From assembly GCA_023630585.1 (NCBI GenBank), contig CM042535.1:34936899-35000898 (forward strand): a stretch of 64,000 bases of DNA. Reading direction: 5' to 3'. The DNA is from Cranoglanis bouderius. Its lineage: Eukaryota > Chordata > Actinopteri > Siluriformes > Cranoglanididae. This document shows, in pieces, positions 12,375 through 24,758 of this stretch. Position 1 is the stretch's first letter, and every line of letters starts with the position of its first letter. The notes below the pieces were generated by a model. That model made no database searches and was not told the origin of the DNA. It saw nothing but the letters and a program-made list of their open reading frames with translations. Position numbers and translations under genes: made by a program.

Positions 12375-13731
12375 CATCCTCTAATAAATTCCACATATCC
12401 CTTTATAAAAGACCTTGATACAACAATTTAAATATTAAGTTCATTATTTAAATATGTCTATTGACTGGAGCCTTTCATTCCTGAACTTTACATCAACAGA
12501 ACACATTAGGTGCAATTCTTTTTTTATACATTATTTATAGCCCTAATTGTTACTGAGTTATTGAAGTTGGGATTAAACCCATTCAACTTTAAATGACCAG
12601 TTACAGACCCCCCTGGTTATGCTTCACGGACACCATATTGAGAACCACTGTTCTAGATTGTTGACTTTGATGTTGACACAATCGCTAATGTCAACAACCC
12701 GTCTACTATGATAGGTCCTAGCCAGCATAATTGACTGCTTTGCCTAAGAGACTGCCTTTCAGTTTGCATCAATGCAGGATTCACAGAGACAGCGCTTGAA
12801 TACAAATGGCGGGAAAACCGTGCGGCCTTGTGAACATTGTGCGTGCGCATGGGTAAACGAGGGCCGTGAGACTGCAAACACGCGGACGTGTGAATATGCA
12901 GTGTGGTCCCATGTGTTAGTGCTTTTTATTAATCCAATAAACATTAAGACAGCAGAAATGTTTTTAAACTTGGAGTTTCTATGAAAAAAAAAAAGTACAA
13001 AACATTTTTGGGGGCATAGACCCTAACAATGCCATTTCATTCTTTGTTTAAAGCTCAGCACAGATAAATGCTTCTGACAGTCGCTGTCAGGAATAACTAA
13101 CATCAAAAAACCATGACGGCAGACGCCACTGAGAAACATGAACTCCATTCATGTCTGCGTGATCAAGTGTAGCATTATGGGTAAAAAAAAAAAACCTGCC
13201 ACCCAATTTAAATTATTTTGTCTATTTGTGTATTTAACTTTCCTACTTTAAAAGTAGTGATTTTGGAGCTAAGTATCAATGAAAATAAACAACATTGCAT
13301 CCCTTCTGTTCACTGGATCTAGTCCCTAGATGATGGTTGATTTTTGATCTGAAACATAAAGCTCAGAGTGTTGAAAGTATCAGGACAAAACAACCTAAGC
13401 TGAATCTAGCCCAGTGTTTAAACCCTTGTGACAGAATTAAATAACTACATTGCTGCAGGCGAAAACATGGCAACAACAGCTGTGGCATCGCTAGCGAGGT
13501 GAAGAATGGTGCCAATACTAAGGGTTGCACAGCTTGAGAGTCTGGCAGAATGTATGAATTAGAGGTGTAACACAATGACGCGATCCTTATCTGTATCTGT
13601 ATCCGTATCACTGAAAAACGCTAGAAAGAAAAAAAAAACAACAACCAGAGGTAGAATTGTCAGCACTGTCATCATGGGCTGTGAATTCTTTCAGCATGGT
13701 CTGTCATATTACTTGAAAGTTGTGCACGGGA
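12375..13731. other. Intergenic, no gene recognised
   Basis: A slightly CpG-richer patch near 12.77-12.92 kb gives 60-75 residue ORFs on both strands without recognisable motifs. The rest is AT-rich. Confidence 0.5.
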
Positions 13732-14130
13732 CTACTTTTTTTGGAGTGACCTCTGCCTTATTAGTCTGAAAACAGGTTGTGAAATCTTGTTCGGCGCACA
13801 TGTCTGAGGACGATTAGTTGTGGTTCTGTGAACGTTCCACCTGCATATTATTGAACCGATTGTACTGACAGGGATGTTAAAGATCTTTGCTATGGCTCTG
13901 TATCTCTTTCCAGTTGAGTGTTGTTTAATAATGCTGTCCTTGAGAACTTTAGGAAGCCTCTTCACCTTCACCATGATTGGCACTTATGTCAAATCTTCCC
14001 AATCTTCCCAACGTCAGCGTCCTTTATGATGACACTAGGTGCAATATGCAAAAGAACATGTCATCTTTACATACTATGTGTATTGTATATTTTAACTACC
14101 GTGCCTGAATACTTTTTCTGCCACGGACAA
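13732..14130 (-). mobile_element. Tc1-like transposase N-terminal fragment
   Basis: The - strand ORF 13732-13983 starts MPIMVKVKRLPKVLKDSIIK and continues through HSTGKRYRAIAKIFNIPVST. This is the paired-like helix-turn-helix of Tc1 transposases. The adjacent CTGAATACTTTTTCTGCCAC resembles a Tc1 subterminal end. No catalytic domain follows. It is a different subfamily from the copies at 6.4 and 11.4 kb. Confidence 0.7.
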
Positions 14131-14141
14131 AAATAATAATA

Positions 14142-14930
14142 AAAAAGGTAATTGCGACTTTATATCTCAGAATTGCACCTTTATATCTCGCAATTCGGAC
14201 TTTCAGTACCTGAAATGTGACTACCTTCATGTAATGAGCACGTGCTAACATCTGAATTTCCTTGTCTTGACTAGCCGATGAGTGTTGTTCTTACTGTATA
14301 CAGCCTGTTTATAGGGAATGATTGATGCTTCGTCAGTGCATTCTTTGTAACTCACTAAATGTCAAGTGGACGTCTAAATTGCGAGAATAAAAACTCGTTA
14401 CTCACAGAATTGTGAGACTTATACTTGCAATTGTGAGAGAAGATGTCAGAATTGTGAGATGTAAACTCAAAATTGTGGGGAAAAAAGTCAGAATTGCGAG
14501 ATTTAAACTTGTAATTGCGAGAAATAAACTCAAAATTGTGTGATATGAACTCACGATTGTGAGAAGAAATGCCAGAATTGTGAGATTTAAGCTCAAAACT
14601 GTGTGAAAAAAGTCAGATTTGAGAGATTTAAACTCAACATTGTGAGAAAAAAGTCAGAATTGCGAGATTTAAACTTGTAATTGCGAGATTTAAACTCACA
14701 ATTGTGAGAAACAATGTCAGAATTGTGAGATTTAAACTCAACATTGTGAGAAAAAAGTCAGAATTGCGAGAGTTGCATTTGTAATTGCAAGAAATAAAGT
14801 CAAAATGTGCGATATGAACTCGCGATTGTGTGAAAAAATGTCAGAATTATGAGATGTAAACTCGAAATTGTGAGAAAAAAGTCAGAATTGCGAGATTTAA
14901 ACTCGCAATTGCGGGAAATTAAAAAAAAAA
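14142..14930. repeat. Degenerate tandem array of an AATTGYGAGA motif with an inverted left flank
   Basis: From about 14395 to 14925 the motif AGAATTGTGAGATTTAAACT alternates with ACAATTGTGAGAAAAAAGTC, giving half-units of about 21-23 bp and a composite unit of about 43 bp. The left piece 14142-14200 carries the same motif in opposite orientation (TTTATATCTCAGAATTGCAC). ORFs across it are repetitive Leu/Ile/Thr shadows. It could be the interior of a non-autonomous transposon; no termini are certain. Confidence 0.8.
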
Positions 14931-15748
14931 AAACGTGAAACGGGCTTCCGTACTTTTTTCCATATCAATTTAATTTTTAAAACATATATTTTTTATGCTT
15001 ATGAATACATACAAAAAAAGTATATTCATATGCTCATATTCATATGTACAAAAATACATTTTTTAAAAGACAAAATACATTATTTGTGGCAATTTGAAGT
15101 GCATTGATGTGCATGAAGTGTATTAAATAACAGAAAAGCATTACTGTAGATCAGTGTTTCTCCTGGGTTGGGATGAAGACCTGCCACCACAATTCGTCCA
15201 TTTTTGACTGTAAACCCTTGGCTTAAAATATTTTCGTCAATAGTTTTGTAACGTGTATTGCTATGTCTTCTGCTGCTTCGTGAATATCCCCGGGGTGATA
15301 CAAGATGACTTTTAAAAGGAACCAATAAGACACAAATGGTCTGCTATGTCCCAGACCGCACACTACTGATGAAATAGTATGTCAGTGTTTTATAAACTTG
15401 TCAAAACATACGAGCTCTGCTAGGTGCAGTTATCTTAATGTAGCTGCTTCCACATTACAACCTGTGCGGTAAAGGGAGACTTTTTTTTTTTTTTTTTTTT
15501 TTGCAGAAGAATGTCTCAGGGGATACCTGTTTGAAAGAAAAGGTTAAAACGAGCTGGATGACACCAAATCTTCTCGAACAGAAAAACAAGAGTTTTGCTG
15601 GTAGAATTGGTTGCTTAGCAACAAAGAGGTGGTTCATTTCAAACGGTTCAAAGTTGTAAAAAAAGAAAGGGGGAAAAAATAGATGAGCAGTACGAGACAG
15701 GGGGAGCAGCTTACCCAAAAGGCTATTAAAACAAATTAAATGCAATTA
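14931..15748. other. Intergenic, nothing recognised
   Basis: AT-rich with a 22-bp poly-T at 15481-15502 and no coding potential seen. Confidence 0.5.
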
Positions 15749-16374
15749 CGGTGGTGCTTGAATGTTCTACATATCTGTATAAATAAGACCTAAAACATCA
15801 TCAGATTTTCACAACAGTCCTAAATGTAGATAAAGAGAACCCAGTTAAAGAAATGAGACAAATATATTATACTCGGTCATTTATTTAGTGAGGAAAATGA
15901 TCCTATATTTCATATCTGTGAGTGGCAAAAGTATGTGAACTTTTGCTTTCAGTATCTGGTGTGCAGCAATAACTGCAACTAAACGTTTCTGTTGATCAGT
16001 CCTGCACATCGGCTTGGAGGAATTTTAGCCCGTTCCTCAGTACAGAGCAGCTTCAACTCTGGGATGTTGGTGGGTTTCCTCACATGAACTGCTTGCTTCA
16101 GGTCCTTCCACAACATTTCTATGGGATTAAGGTCAGGACTTTGACTTGGCCATTCCAAAACATTACCTTTATTCTTCTTTAACCGTTCTTTGGTAGAACG
16201 ACTTGTGTACTTTGGGACGTTGTCCTGGCAAAAGTATGTGAACCTCTAGGATTAGCAGTTAATCTGAAGGTAAAATTAGAGCCAGGTGTTTTCGATGAAT
16301 GGGATGAAAATCTGATGATGTTGTAGGTCATATTTATGCAGATATATAAAGAAATTTCTCACAAAGCACCACTG
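15749..16374 (-). mobile_element. Internally deleted Tc1-like element
   Basis: It begins CGGTGGTGCTTGAATGTTC after TA (15747-15748) and ends GCACCACTG before TA (16375-16376). Its left 450 bp match the left part of the element at 26626-28219. The transposase region is lost. At 16233-16312 a segment (GTGAACCTCTAGGATTAGC onward) is inverted relative to its position in the longer copy, so the right arm is rearranged. It is non-autonomous. Confidence 0.85.
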
Positions 16375-16449
16375 TAGTGAATAAGAAAACAAACGTAAAG
16401 CAAAAGTAAAGACATAGAATATGATGAAATAACAGGAATAGCACGGTGG

Positions 16450-16720
16450 AGCACAACCACAACTCCAGGATTCCCAGTTCTATCTATGAACAGTGTCTAT
16501 GTGGAGTTCCTCTGGGTTCCCTGGTTTCCTCATATCTCCCTAAAACATGCTTGTAGGTGGATTAAGTATGGCAACTTGCCCCTTGATGTGAATGGGTGAG
16601 TGACCGTGTGTGTGTGTATGCACAGTGTCCTCCAGCCTCATACCCAGGATAGGCTCTGGATCCACAGCGACGCTAACCAGGATGCATGTTCAGTGAGGCA
16701 GCACATGATGATCTTATACC
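16450..16720 (+). repeat. Dispersed retroposon fragment
   Basis: GTGGAGTTCCTCTGGGTTCC, CATGCTTGTAGGTGGATTAA and CCCAGGATAGGCTCTGGATC are shared with the copies at 23.6, 35.4 and 50.1 kb. This is a common teleost retroposon body. A SINE or LINE 3' end cannot be distinguished by eye. Confidence 0.55.
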
Positions 16721-17003
16721 TTGATTTGGAACACAGTCTGCCAGGCATTTCCCCATATTTTAAGTACTATGTGAGACTTATTGAAATAGTACTTTTGGGT
16801 GTTTATGCCCCTGTTTGTCCTGATGGCACTCGAGCCAGCAAGGCTACGAAACCGAATTAATATTTCATGCTGGGGTTATGTTTACTTCACAGCATCTGAA
16901 CGGGTGCCTTGTGGGACTTGGGCATTGTGACAGCACACGGATCTCGTCCTAGTATTCTTCATTTCAAATGGAGCAAGTTCTCTTTCTTTTTCTCTAACGA
17001 GTC

Positions 17004-17024
17004 AGAGAGAGAGAGAGAAAGAGA

Positions 17025-17074
<50 letters not shown>
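17004..17074. repeat. GA microsatellite (about 70 bp)
   Basis: Almost pure GA run with small interruptions at its left end. Confidence 0.95.
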
Positions 17075-17077
<3 letters not shown>

Positions 17078-17697
17078 TTTTTACTTACATAATTAATTGC
17101 ATAGTGGCCTGGGAAAACCTTATTTCATTAAGTGAACACTCTTTATCCGACTGATCTCTATCCAGATGGCTCAGTGTGATCTTTGCAGAAAGCCTAGGCA
17201 GGTTTCGAAACATTTCTACATTGCTGTAGTGAAATGTATCGATAGTTTGCCAGAATTCAGCCACAGCGACATCTGACAGGTTTTCCCAGATAACTGCGAA
17301 ATTATTTACTTGAATATTTGTTTTGTGATCTAAAATCGAATCAGTTTAGATGTGTATGCATGTGTGTGTCATATTTTGAGGTCGTATATTTCTGTGTTAA
17401 AATGTTTTTACTTGGGATTACAGCAGAAGATCATTTGTAACTACACTTTTCTATTGATTTCGCACACATAAAACTTACACGATAGCAAATGTACATGAAA
17501 CAAAGATTCAGATAGAAGAAATAATAATTACAGAGCAAGGTTAAAATAAATAGAGAGAGAAAGAGAGAGAGACGGGGGAAAAAAAGGCACTTAATTACAT
17601 ACCAGACAGAAAACACAGCCAACTCCCACCCATAAACTCAGCCCACAGTGCTATCCGAAAATAAGGGCAGAAAATGAATATATAAAAAACATATTAA

Positions 17698-18370
17698 TCA
17701 CCAGTTTGAAGAAAAGAAATAAAAGGGGACCAGATTTTTATCAAATAACAATATTTTATCCTTTAAGATATACTTAATTCTTTCTAAGTGTAATGTACCA
17801 GTTAATTCTGTCAGCCACATTTTAAGAGTCGGAACTTCCTTTTTCTTCCAAAACAAAAGAATGAGGTTTTTTTTGGCATCGACTAGCCCATATGAAACAA
17901 ACTGTTCTTGTACCGGTGTAAGTCTCAATGATTCTTCATAAACTCCAAATATAATTAATATAGATTTTTGCTGGGTTTTGCTGCAAAAATAAGAAGCGAG
18001 TGCGAAAGTCAAAGTCTCCAGAAGAACTGTGGCTGATGCTCAATAAAACTTACCAGCTCATTTCCTTATAAAACTGCACACATTGTACCGGAGACTACTA
18101 TTTTTATTTATTTATTTATTTTTTGGTCCCACCAAAGATCGAATTTGTTTCATTTACTACGTAAATGTAGAAACGTTTAATTTCATTATTTTAAAGGCAT
18201 CTTTGCTCTACAGCATATCTTTGCATGCGCCTAAAACATTTGCACAGTACTGTATGTCCAAAAAGACCTCAAAATTTTTGTTCCAGAAATGTAGTAATTT
18301 AGGACACGATACATAGAAATGAGCCAGGCTGGAATGTAAAAATTGACATTTGTCACATGAGGTCAAATAT
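17698..18370 (-). mobile_element. L1-like LINE ORF2 C-terminal fragment
   Basis: The - strand ORF 17698-18012 reads VSYGLVDAKKNLILLFWKKK, VPTLKMWLTELTGTLHLERI and then the KYILKD block. This is the layout of the C-terminal end of L1-clade ORF2. Upstream on the - strand (18300-18370) is a Cys/His-like stretch (SSLAHFYVSCPKLLHFWN), interrupted near 18.19-18.26 kb by a foreign insert carrying TACAGTACTGTGCAAATG in reverse. Endonuclease and reverse transcriptase domains are absent, so the copy is 5'-truncated and dead. Confidence 0.7.
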
Positions 18371-18467
18371 TTCTGATGACAGCCTTATTGGCTTGTATTA
18401 AGCGTGACAGCGGCAACATCAGTGTAATCATCTTTTGTCTCTGATGCAAAATATACATGTAGTAGTA

Positions 18468-18471
<4 letters not shown>

Positions 18472-18498
<27 letters not shown>
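18472..18498. repeat. GA microsatellite
   Basis: Short GA run. Confidence 0.9.
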
Positions 18499-19671
18499 CT
18501 TTCTGTACCCTCAAATTACTCATCATGGTAGTCTAAGTATGTCAATTACTTTGGCTGTGTGCGGTTGTATATGCATGCATGAAGGCAGACACAATGTGAA
18601 GTTACATCTCTGCAATGGGCTGACCTTATTATAGTGCATGAATTGATATGATAAGACACGCACAAGATAATAAGCACATTCTCAGTCATAGTCACCAGTG
18701 GGTATCACACCAACCTACACAACCCACACAGGCTTCCTGGTGTGCTATGGGCTGTTTACTAGCACTGTTTTATTTTTACTTCTCGCGTGTTGCTTTAGCA
18801 AAGAACAAAAGCATGTTTTGTCTGTTTCTACTGAGCTCACATCTTTTATTATTAATATTATTACTAATTGTGAAACTGTTGTCGGTAAGAGATGAAATGA
18901 AGACGATGAGGGAAGAGCGACCGCGTTTTCTCGTCGTTGCTATCATGTATTGAGGTGTGTTCGCTCCGAAAGGTCACGCACTCTTTCATACCAGCTCTAA
19001 GTAAGTGCAGTGGAAGAGTAATAAAAAACAGATGGTTGAGATAACATTTAGATAATACCTTTGACCTCTTCGATACTTATCAGCTGTCAATCTGGATTAG
19101 TGTGTGCAGCTCATGGCTAAAATGAAAGATGTTTCTGATTAACTGGAATTCAGATCAGGAACCAAGTTCACACGGAACTGCGTCGAAGTGTGTGTGTGTG
19201 TTCTGAAGTCATCTGTTCATTGTTAGCTGTATAGCAAAAAATGACAGCGTGTGACTATTTTCCAATCACAGAATATCCCGAAGTGTCACATTCCTCTTTT
19301 ACCACAGCCAGGAATGACATTTTTAAAATGTATTAATGCATGACACGTTGTACTTTGTATCCATTTATTGATAATTGTTATTGTTAATTCACGTTGTGGA
19401 AAGTCCAGTTAGTTCCTGTTATCACTTATGTTATAGCAGCTATGAACAGTCATTTCCTCACCAGCCTCTCTGTTTTCTCTCTCTTCACAAAAAAAGAAGG
19501 AAAAAAAACCCCAGCTTGTCATGTTACTGAGAACCCAGAAAACCTAAAGTCCTCTTCCCTGAAGACTCTTCTGTCATGGAAAATTTAAAGGAACAGCTTT
19601 AACCACTGACTGTTAAAAAAGGTGCCGACACTGGAGACCAGAAATATGAAATCTCCTTCCAGAAATCTTCA
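18499..19671. other. Intergenic, nothing recognised
   Basis: The ORF around 18.65-18.95 kb has a hydrophobic stretch but no recognisable family and no splice context. It is treated as chance. Confidence 0.45.
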
Positions 19672-19812
19672 CCATATCGAGAATTATAACATGTTATTTG
19701 TTAAATAACAGCACTTTTAAAATAAGCTGTTACTATAGAAACTACTGCAGAGCTACTGTTATAGAAAAGTATTCAACACCTTCTGACCAATCAGATTCAA
19801 GAATTCAACAGC
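19672..19812. mobile_element. Short MITE-like repeat
   Basis: CTGTTACTATAGAAACTACT and CTGACCAATCAGATTCAAGA, followed by CAACAGC, belong to a repeat seen again in opposite orientation at 40675-40790 (ACAGCGCTGATGAATTC, then TTGGTTGG). Confidence 0.5.
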
Positions 19813-20105
19813 ACTGTGGTATAAGAGTACATGTACGTGTGAACACTTTATTTTGCTCTATTTGTGATGATTGACGTGCTAACCTTGTGACCCTGGGCTT
19901 ATTTTTGGCGAAATTCTTTTAAAAAAAACTAAAATATTTCTCTTTGCTTGCAGATATAATGATGATATAGGGTTAAGTTTGGGTGTGGTGTAGTGGAATG
20001 TATATAGAGTATTACTCTATATAGAATGATGACTTACTAGTGCATGAGAAACAGCAGAGAGACAGATAGAGACTATATTCCTCTACTAAAGACAGGGGAC
20101 AAATT

Positions 20106-20480
20106 AAAGGAAAAACAACATAACGAGTGTTAATAAGGTATTGGGCCACCACAAGTCAACAGAACAGCTTCAGTGCATGGTGGCATTGATACTACACATC
20201 TCTGGAACTGTACTTGAGCGACGTCTAACAGTTCGGCCCGGACTCTCACATTGGTGTTCGACTGAGTTATGATCTGGTGAGCGCATTTGATTGAACACTG
20301 TACCCAGTGAGGCCAAGAGGATAGAAAGGTTTCATTATAGGATCAAGGTGATCAGTTAAGAACTGTATTGATTTGCAGTTACTCTTCCCAAACCATGCCG
20401 TGAGCGAACTCTCTCTCACACCAAAACAGAGACACCATTTCCTCCCCTTCAATTTGTCACCTGTCTGCATGTTAACATGC
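20106..20480 (-). mobile_element. Tc1-like element fragment, highly decayed
   Basis: TATTGGGCCACCAC and the following CAGAACAGCTTCAGTGCATG resemble the antisense end of a Tc1 family. No intact transposase motif remains. The call rests on general resemblance of the subterminal text. Confidence 0.45.
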
Positions 20481-21119
20481 CCTTGTTGACTTCAGTTCTC
20501 ATTGGAGAAACCCCCTTTCCCAGGATAATGACTAGTACTTTATCAGTTCCTGTACAGTTTGTTTGATAAACGCTTGAGGCCCATGCTTGTTGAATTCAGG
20601 AGCAGAACTTGCCCACAAGGCATTGCGATCAGAAGCCTTTTTTTTTTAAATAAAAAACAGCGGAGAAGACAAATAAACCTGTTTGTAAATGTAAATAAAA
20701 GCAACAAAATCATTACGATTTCTAAATATAAGATGTTGAAATGAGGTGTTATGCCAAATACTTTATCTGATGTAATTTGCCCAAAGGAAAGGAAATAGAG
20801 TCTACAAAAGAAATTGCTTCAACTACTATATATTGTGTTTGCTGCCAAGGAAAATTGCACTCCATAGTGAGAGGAATTATTAAAGTTAAAGCTAGGGATT
20901 TGGGGCCATATTTATGTTATGGCTTAGGATACAAAACATAACATGTGTATGTGTCAGACAGAGAGAAGAGAGTTATCTATTTGTGTGCCTACAAGGTCTG
21001 TCTAGTCCATCTATTGAACAGAAACCTTCATATGTCTCGAGACGGAGTGACATTTCCCATCACACATGCTTGGAAAAGAAAGTGTCCCTCAGAAAAATAT
21101 GTCCCCTCTGGCAGGCTTC

Positions 21120-21121
<2 letters not shown>

Positions 21122-21157
<36 letters not shown>
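21122..21157. repeat. (GT)18 microsatellite
   Basis: Uninterrupted dinucleotide run. Confidence 0.95.
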
Positions 21158-21159
<2 letters not shown>

Positions 21160-21245
21160 AGTATGAGTGTTTGACAGAAAATGGTGCCAGCGTCGACCCA
21201 CAGACAATCACAAAAAAACATCTCATAAGAGAGGCAATCTTGAAA

Positions 21246-21249
<4 letters not shown>

Positions 21250-21282
<33 letters not shown>

Positions 21283-21283
21283 A
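21250..21283. repeat. (AAAT)8 microsatellite
   Basis: Tetranucleotide run. Confidence 0.95.
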
Positions 21284-22089
21284 CAGATTGGTTAATATTT
21301 CATAGTCTGCATTTAAAGAGTAAACATATTTGTATTATCCCCTAGAAAATGCAAGGTCTTTAAAAAAAAAAAAAAAAAAAGAAAGAACCATACAAAGAGA
21401 ATGTTTGAAGTTATTCTTAATGTTAGTGCAAAAGTCTGTCTGTCTAAAAATGATTACAGAGAATTCACGTAATTCAAAGGTTGTGATGATCGCGTATGAC
21501 GAGGTAAAAGAGCCTAGCGTGAATACGAACACTTGAAATGAATTCACAGAGATGGATTTACTCCAGGAGAAGGTTTAGCATCCATATTCAGGAAGCCTTC
21601 ATTGACCCTGCCAATCCAAAACACAAACCAGGCATCAAACTACAGAACCAGAAGATAAGCAAAAGAATAGTAAAATGGACAGGCAAAGGGTCTACACACA
21701 TTCAAGGCTAACAAGAATGAACAAGGTTCAAAATGTATAGAACTAGTGAATTGGCAAGACTTCGCAATGAACTACTGAAATCCCTGAGCTTATATGTGAA
21801 ATGATGAAGAGGACAGGAAATTAAGCATTAGAGGTCAGGAGAGCAGAACCTCTGCTGATAAGGAGGGGTGACATGGTAATGTCATGAGCTGGTGTTACAC
21901 ATTTACCCTTTGCAGGAAAGAGAAAAGAGAATAATTGTAGTGTCTTTGGTGTTGGGGCAGCCATGCAGGAGTTGGCTCATGACGAGGCGGGCAGCAGGAT
22001 CAGAATCTAAGTTGAGGCCTCGAGGGGATACCTCCTCCAGTGAATCTGTCCTTGTGAGGGAGAGTAAAGCTAATGCATGGCACCATTCT

Positions 22090-23410
22090 AGTGCAGCTCT
22101 ATCAGCACCCCAATTTTCTCCCCTGGTGTGTGACTTTCTTATCTAGCCATGTACTAGCTGCCAGGTCGGGTTACTCGGCGTAATTATTGCCATCAAGCCG
22201 CAAGTGGATAGGTCTGGCTTTGAGTGCATTTGTTGTGTTTCATGAAATTGCCTGTTCAGGGTGTTCCTGGCTGGTCACTGTGGTCAGTCTGTGCCATTAC
22301 TGCTCCAGGTGTGGTGAACCCTTCGAGGCAATTTCGAGGCATTCATCATCGTCTTCTCCCCTGTGTATATCTGTTTTTGGTGCATACCTGCTGGAACAAA
22401 GGATATATGGGTTTAGTAGTCTCCAACCTACAGGGTAGGCCTCCTGTTCTGTGTGGATTTCAGCCTGTAGTACATCTATCTGTCTATCTATCTAGCCAAG
22501 CATTACAGACCCAATGCCAAACCTGGGGTTTCAATCACAGAGTCCACAGGTGGAAGAGGCCATTTATATTGTTGTGCTTGCTTCCATTACAGAGGTTGCA
22601 CAGGCATCCATCTGCAGGACAAATGGCTGTCTAGGTTTACTAGCACCAGTCCCGCTGTTCTGCTAAATGATGCTTTCAGCCGTGGGAACCCATTTCACCA
22701 TCTCAAGCTCATCTTTTTTGTTCCAATCTGAAAGGTATGAATATGGGGGAGAGCGGAGGTACAAAATGTATAAGAACCTGAGCACCTCTGAGGGTGTTAT
22801 TGCATGTGTGCTTGTAGTATGGGCAAGATCTGAGCATTTGTTGTACACATTCTATGCTATATGGGGAGAGTTCTTCGCAGACATTAATGGAACAGGCTAT
22901 CAGGTCTCTAGCCAATAAGTAAGTTGATGCATTTCACTAAGTGTTTTATTTTGCCACTCCACCAGACCGCTGGTTTAATGGTGATAAACGGATGTCTTAT
23001 ATGGAAGACACGTCCACCATGAGCTAGGAAAACCTCCCAACCCATTTGAAGGTATTCAAAAACATGTCTATATCATTATCAAGGGTACGCTTAGTGAGTT
23101 CCTGTGCCTTGGACAGCCTGGCTTTCAATAAATCCTTGGTGAAGGTTTTCAAGCAGACCACCAGCTCCTATGGGACACGCTGTTGTTGCACTGTGGTCAT
23201 CAGGAGATGCTGGAAAGAAGTCTTCCTGTGGTGTGATAGAAGGAGAAGCATTAATGCATGGTGTAATGCATTAATGCATTTACTTTCTCCATTTTTTTCT
23301 CTGGTGTGCAGCTTGCTTATCTGGCCCCACATGAGCTGAGAGCCTGGGTTGCTCAGTGTAATTATTGCTCTTAAGCAACAAATGTATGGTTCCAGCGTCA
23401 CAGGTGCATG
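22090..23410. repeat. Unidentified block bounded by diverged direct repeats
   Basis: The region 22096-22235 and the region 23245-23410 resemble each other. Both carry a CTGGTGTG motif, then CTTATCT, a GGTTRCTC stretch, and GTAATTATTGC followed by AAGC. They are about 1.2 kb apart in the same orientation. The interior has 60-136 residue ORFs without recognised motifs. A degraded LTR element or an old tandem duplication would both fit. Confidence 0.4.
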
Positions 23411-23629
23411 CGCTTTGACATTTTGTAAAGGAGCTGTTTATGAATGGTTGTATAGAGCTGACTCTGATCCAAAATTTCTCATGATTTATAGGTACATATT
23501 TAAAATTCTAACTACAGATTGAATTTGTCACTTGCCCAGGTGCAGTTGCATTGTTATATGAGATAAATGGGCTACATAGTTGCCTCTGTGCAACCACATT
23601 AGTTATAAACCTGTCCTGTTTGTTGGTAC

Positions 23630-23815
23630 CTCCAGAGTTGGGGGTTCGTTTCCCGCCTTCGCCCTGTGTGCACTGAGTTTGCATGTTCTCCCCATGCTTT
23701 AGGGGTTTCCTACGGGTACTCCGGTACATCCAGGGTGCCTCTCGCCTTGTGCCTCGAGTCCCCTGGGATAGGCTCCAGGCTCCCCATAACCCTGTGTAGG
23801 ATAGGTGGTACAGAA
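23630..23815 (+). repeat. Dispersed retroposon copy ending in a GGAT tract
   Basis: TGAGTTTGCATGTTCTCCCC, a GGGTACTCCGG motif and ATAGGCTCCAGGCTCCCC, then the (GGAT) microsatellite. This is the classic 3' structure of a widespread teleost retroposon. Confidence 0.65.
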
Positions 23816-23848
23816 GATGGATGGATGGATGGATGGATAGATGGATGG
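23816..23848. repeat. (GGAT) microsatellite
   Basis: Tetranucleotide tract abutting the retroposon 3' end. Confidence 0.9.
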
Positions 23849-24267
23849 TTGGGTTTTCTTACCACTATGGTAAGGCCATGGCAGATTTGGGGGGAAATTC
23901 TATTTTTCATTTTCATTTGGACCAGCCAAATGTCTCCACAACATTAAACATTATTTCCACATAGTCACATATGGTTCTAATAAAAAAATATAGAAATACA
24001 TGCTCCCGTGCACTTTTTTAAAATATATATTTTTTATAGACAGAACTACAGAATTGATTTGATACAGAATTGATACAAACATGTTTGTAGAATATTTAGC
24101 ATTTCAGTCTGCGTCATACTGTATGTTTATTTCATTTGGATGTACAACCCCAATTCCGAAAAAGTTGGGACAGTGTGGAAAATGCTAATAAAACAAGGAG
24201 GAATGATTTGTAAATGTACTTAGACTTGTATAAAGACAAGGTATTTGATGTTTTACCTAATCGACTG

Positions 24268-24268
<1 letters not shown>

Positions 24269-24306
<38 letters not shown>
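24269..24306. repeat. (ATT)12 microsatellite
   Basis: Trinucleotide run inside the TIR element. Confidence 0.95.
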
Positions 24307-24307
<1 letters not shown>

Positions 24308-24758
24308 CATGATTATTTTTTATATATATGCATGCAACACGTTCCAAAAAAGTTGGGACGGGGCAATTTAGGACTAATAGCGATGTGACAAGTTGAAATA
24401 AGAAGGTGATGTGAAACAGGTGAGGCAATCGTCTAATCATAGTATATAAGGAGCCTCCAAAAAAGGCCTAGTCCTTCAAGAGCAAGGATGGGTCGAGGCT
24501 CGCCAATCTGCCAACAGAATAATCCAACATTTTGAGAACAACATTCCCCAAAGACATTACAAATGTATAATGGATGAATGGGGGAAAATTCTTCTTGCTA
24601 AACTTAACCAAGTGGTGTCTTCAGTGCCCAAACGCTTAATAAGTGTAAGGTGATGTTACACAGTGGTAAACAGTCGACTGTCCCAACTTTCTTGGAGCGT
24701 GTTGCAGTCATCAGATTTGAAATGAGTGTATATTTTCAAAAATAAATTAAATTCACTA

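Larger units (their letters stand above)
20481..22089. other. Intergenic with microsatellites
   Basis: It contains a GT tract (21122-21157), a TAAA tract (21250-21283) and a poly-A near 21361-21380. No gene was recognised. Confidence 0.5.

Noticed and set aside
14395..14925. CRISPR-like array
   Set aside because: Units are contiguous and degenerate without unique spacers, and the genome is a vertebrate.
22224..22634. 136-residue + strand ORF
   Set aside because: Several overlapping ORFs of similar quality lie here, with no domain or splice pattern. It is kept only as part of an unidentified repeat block.
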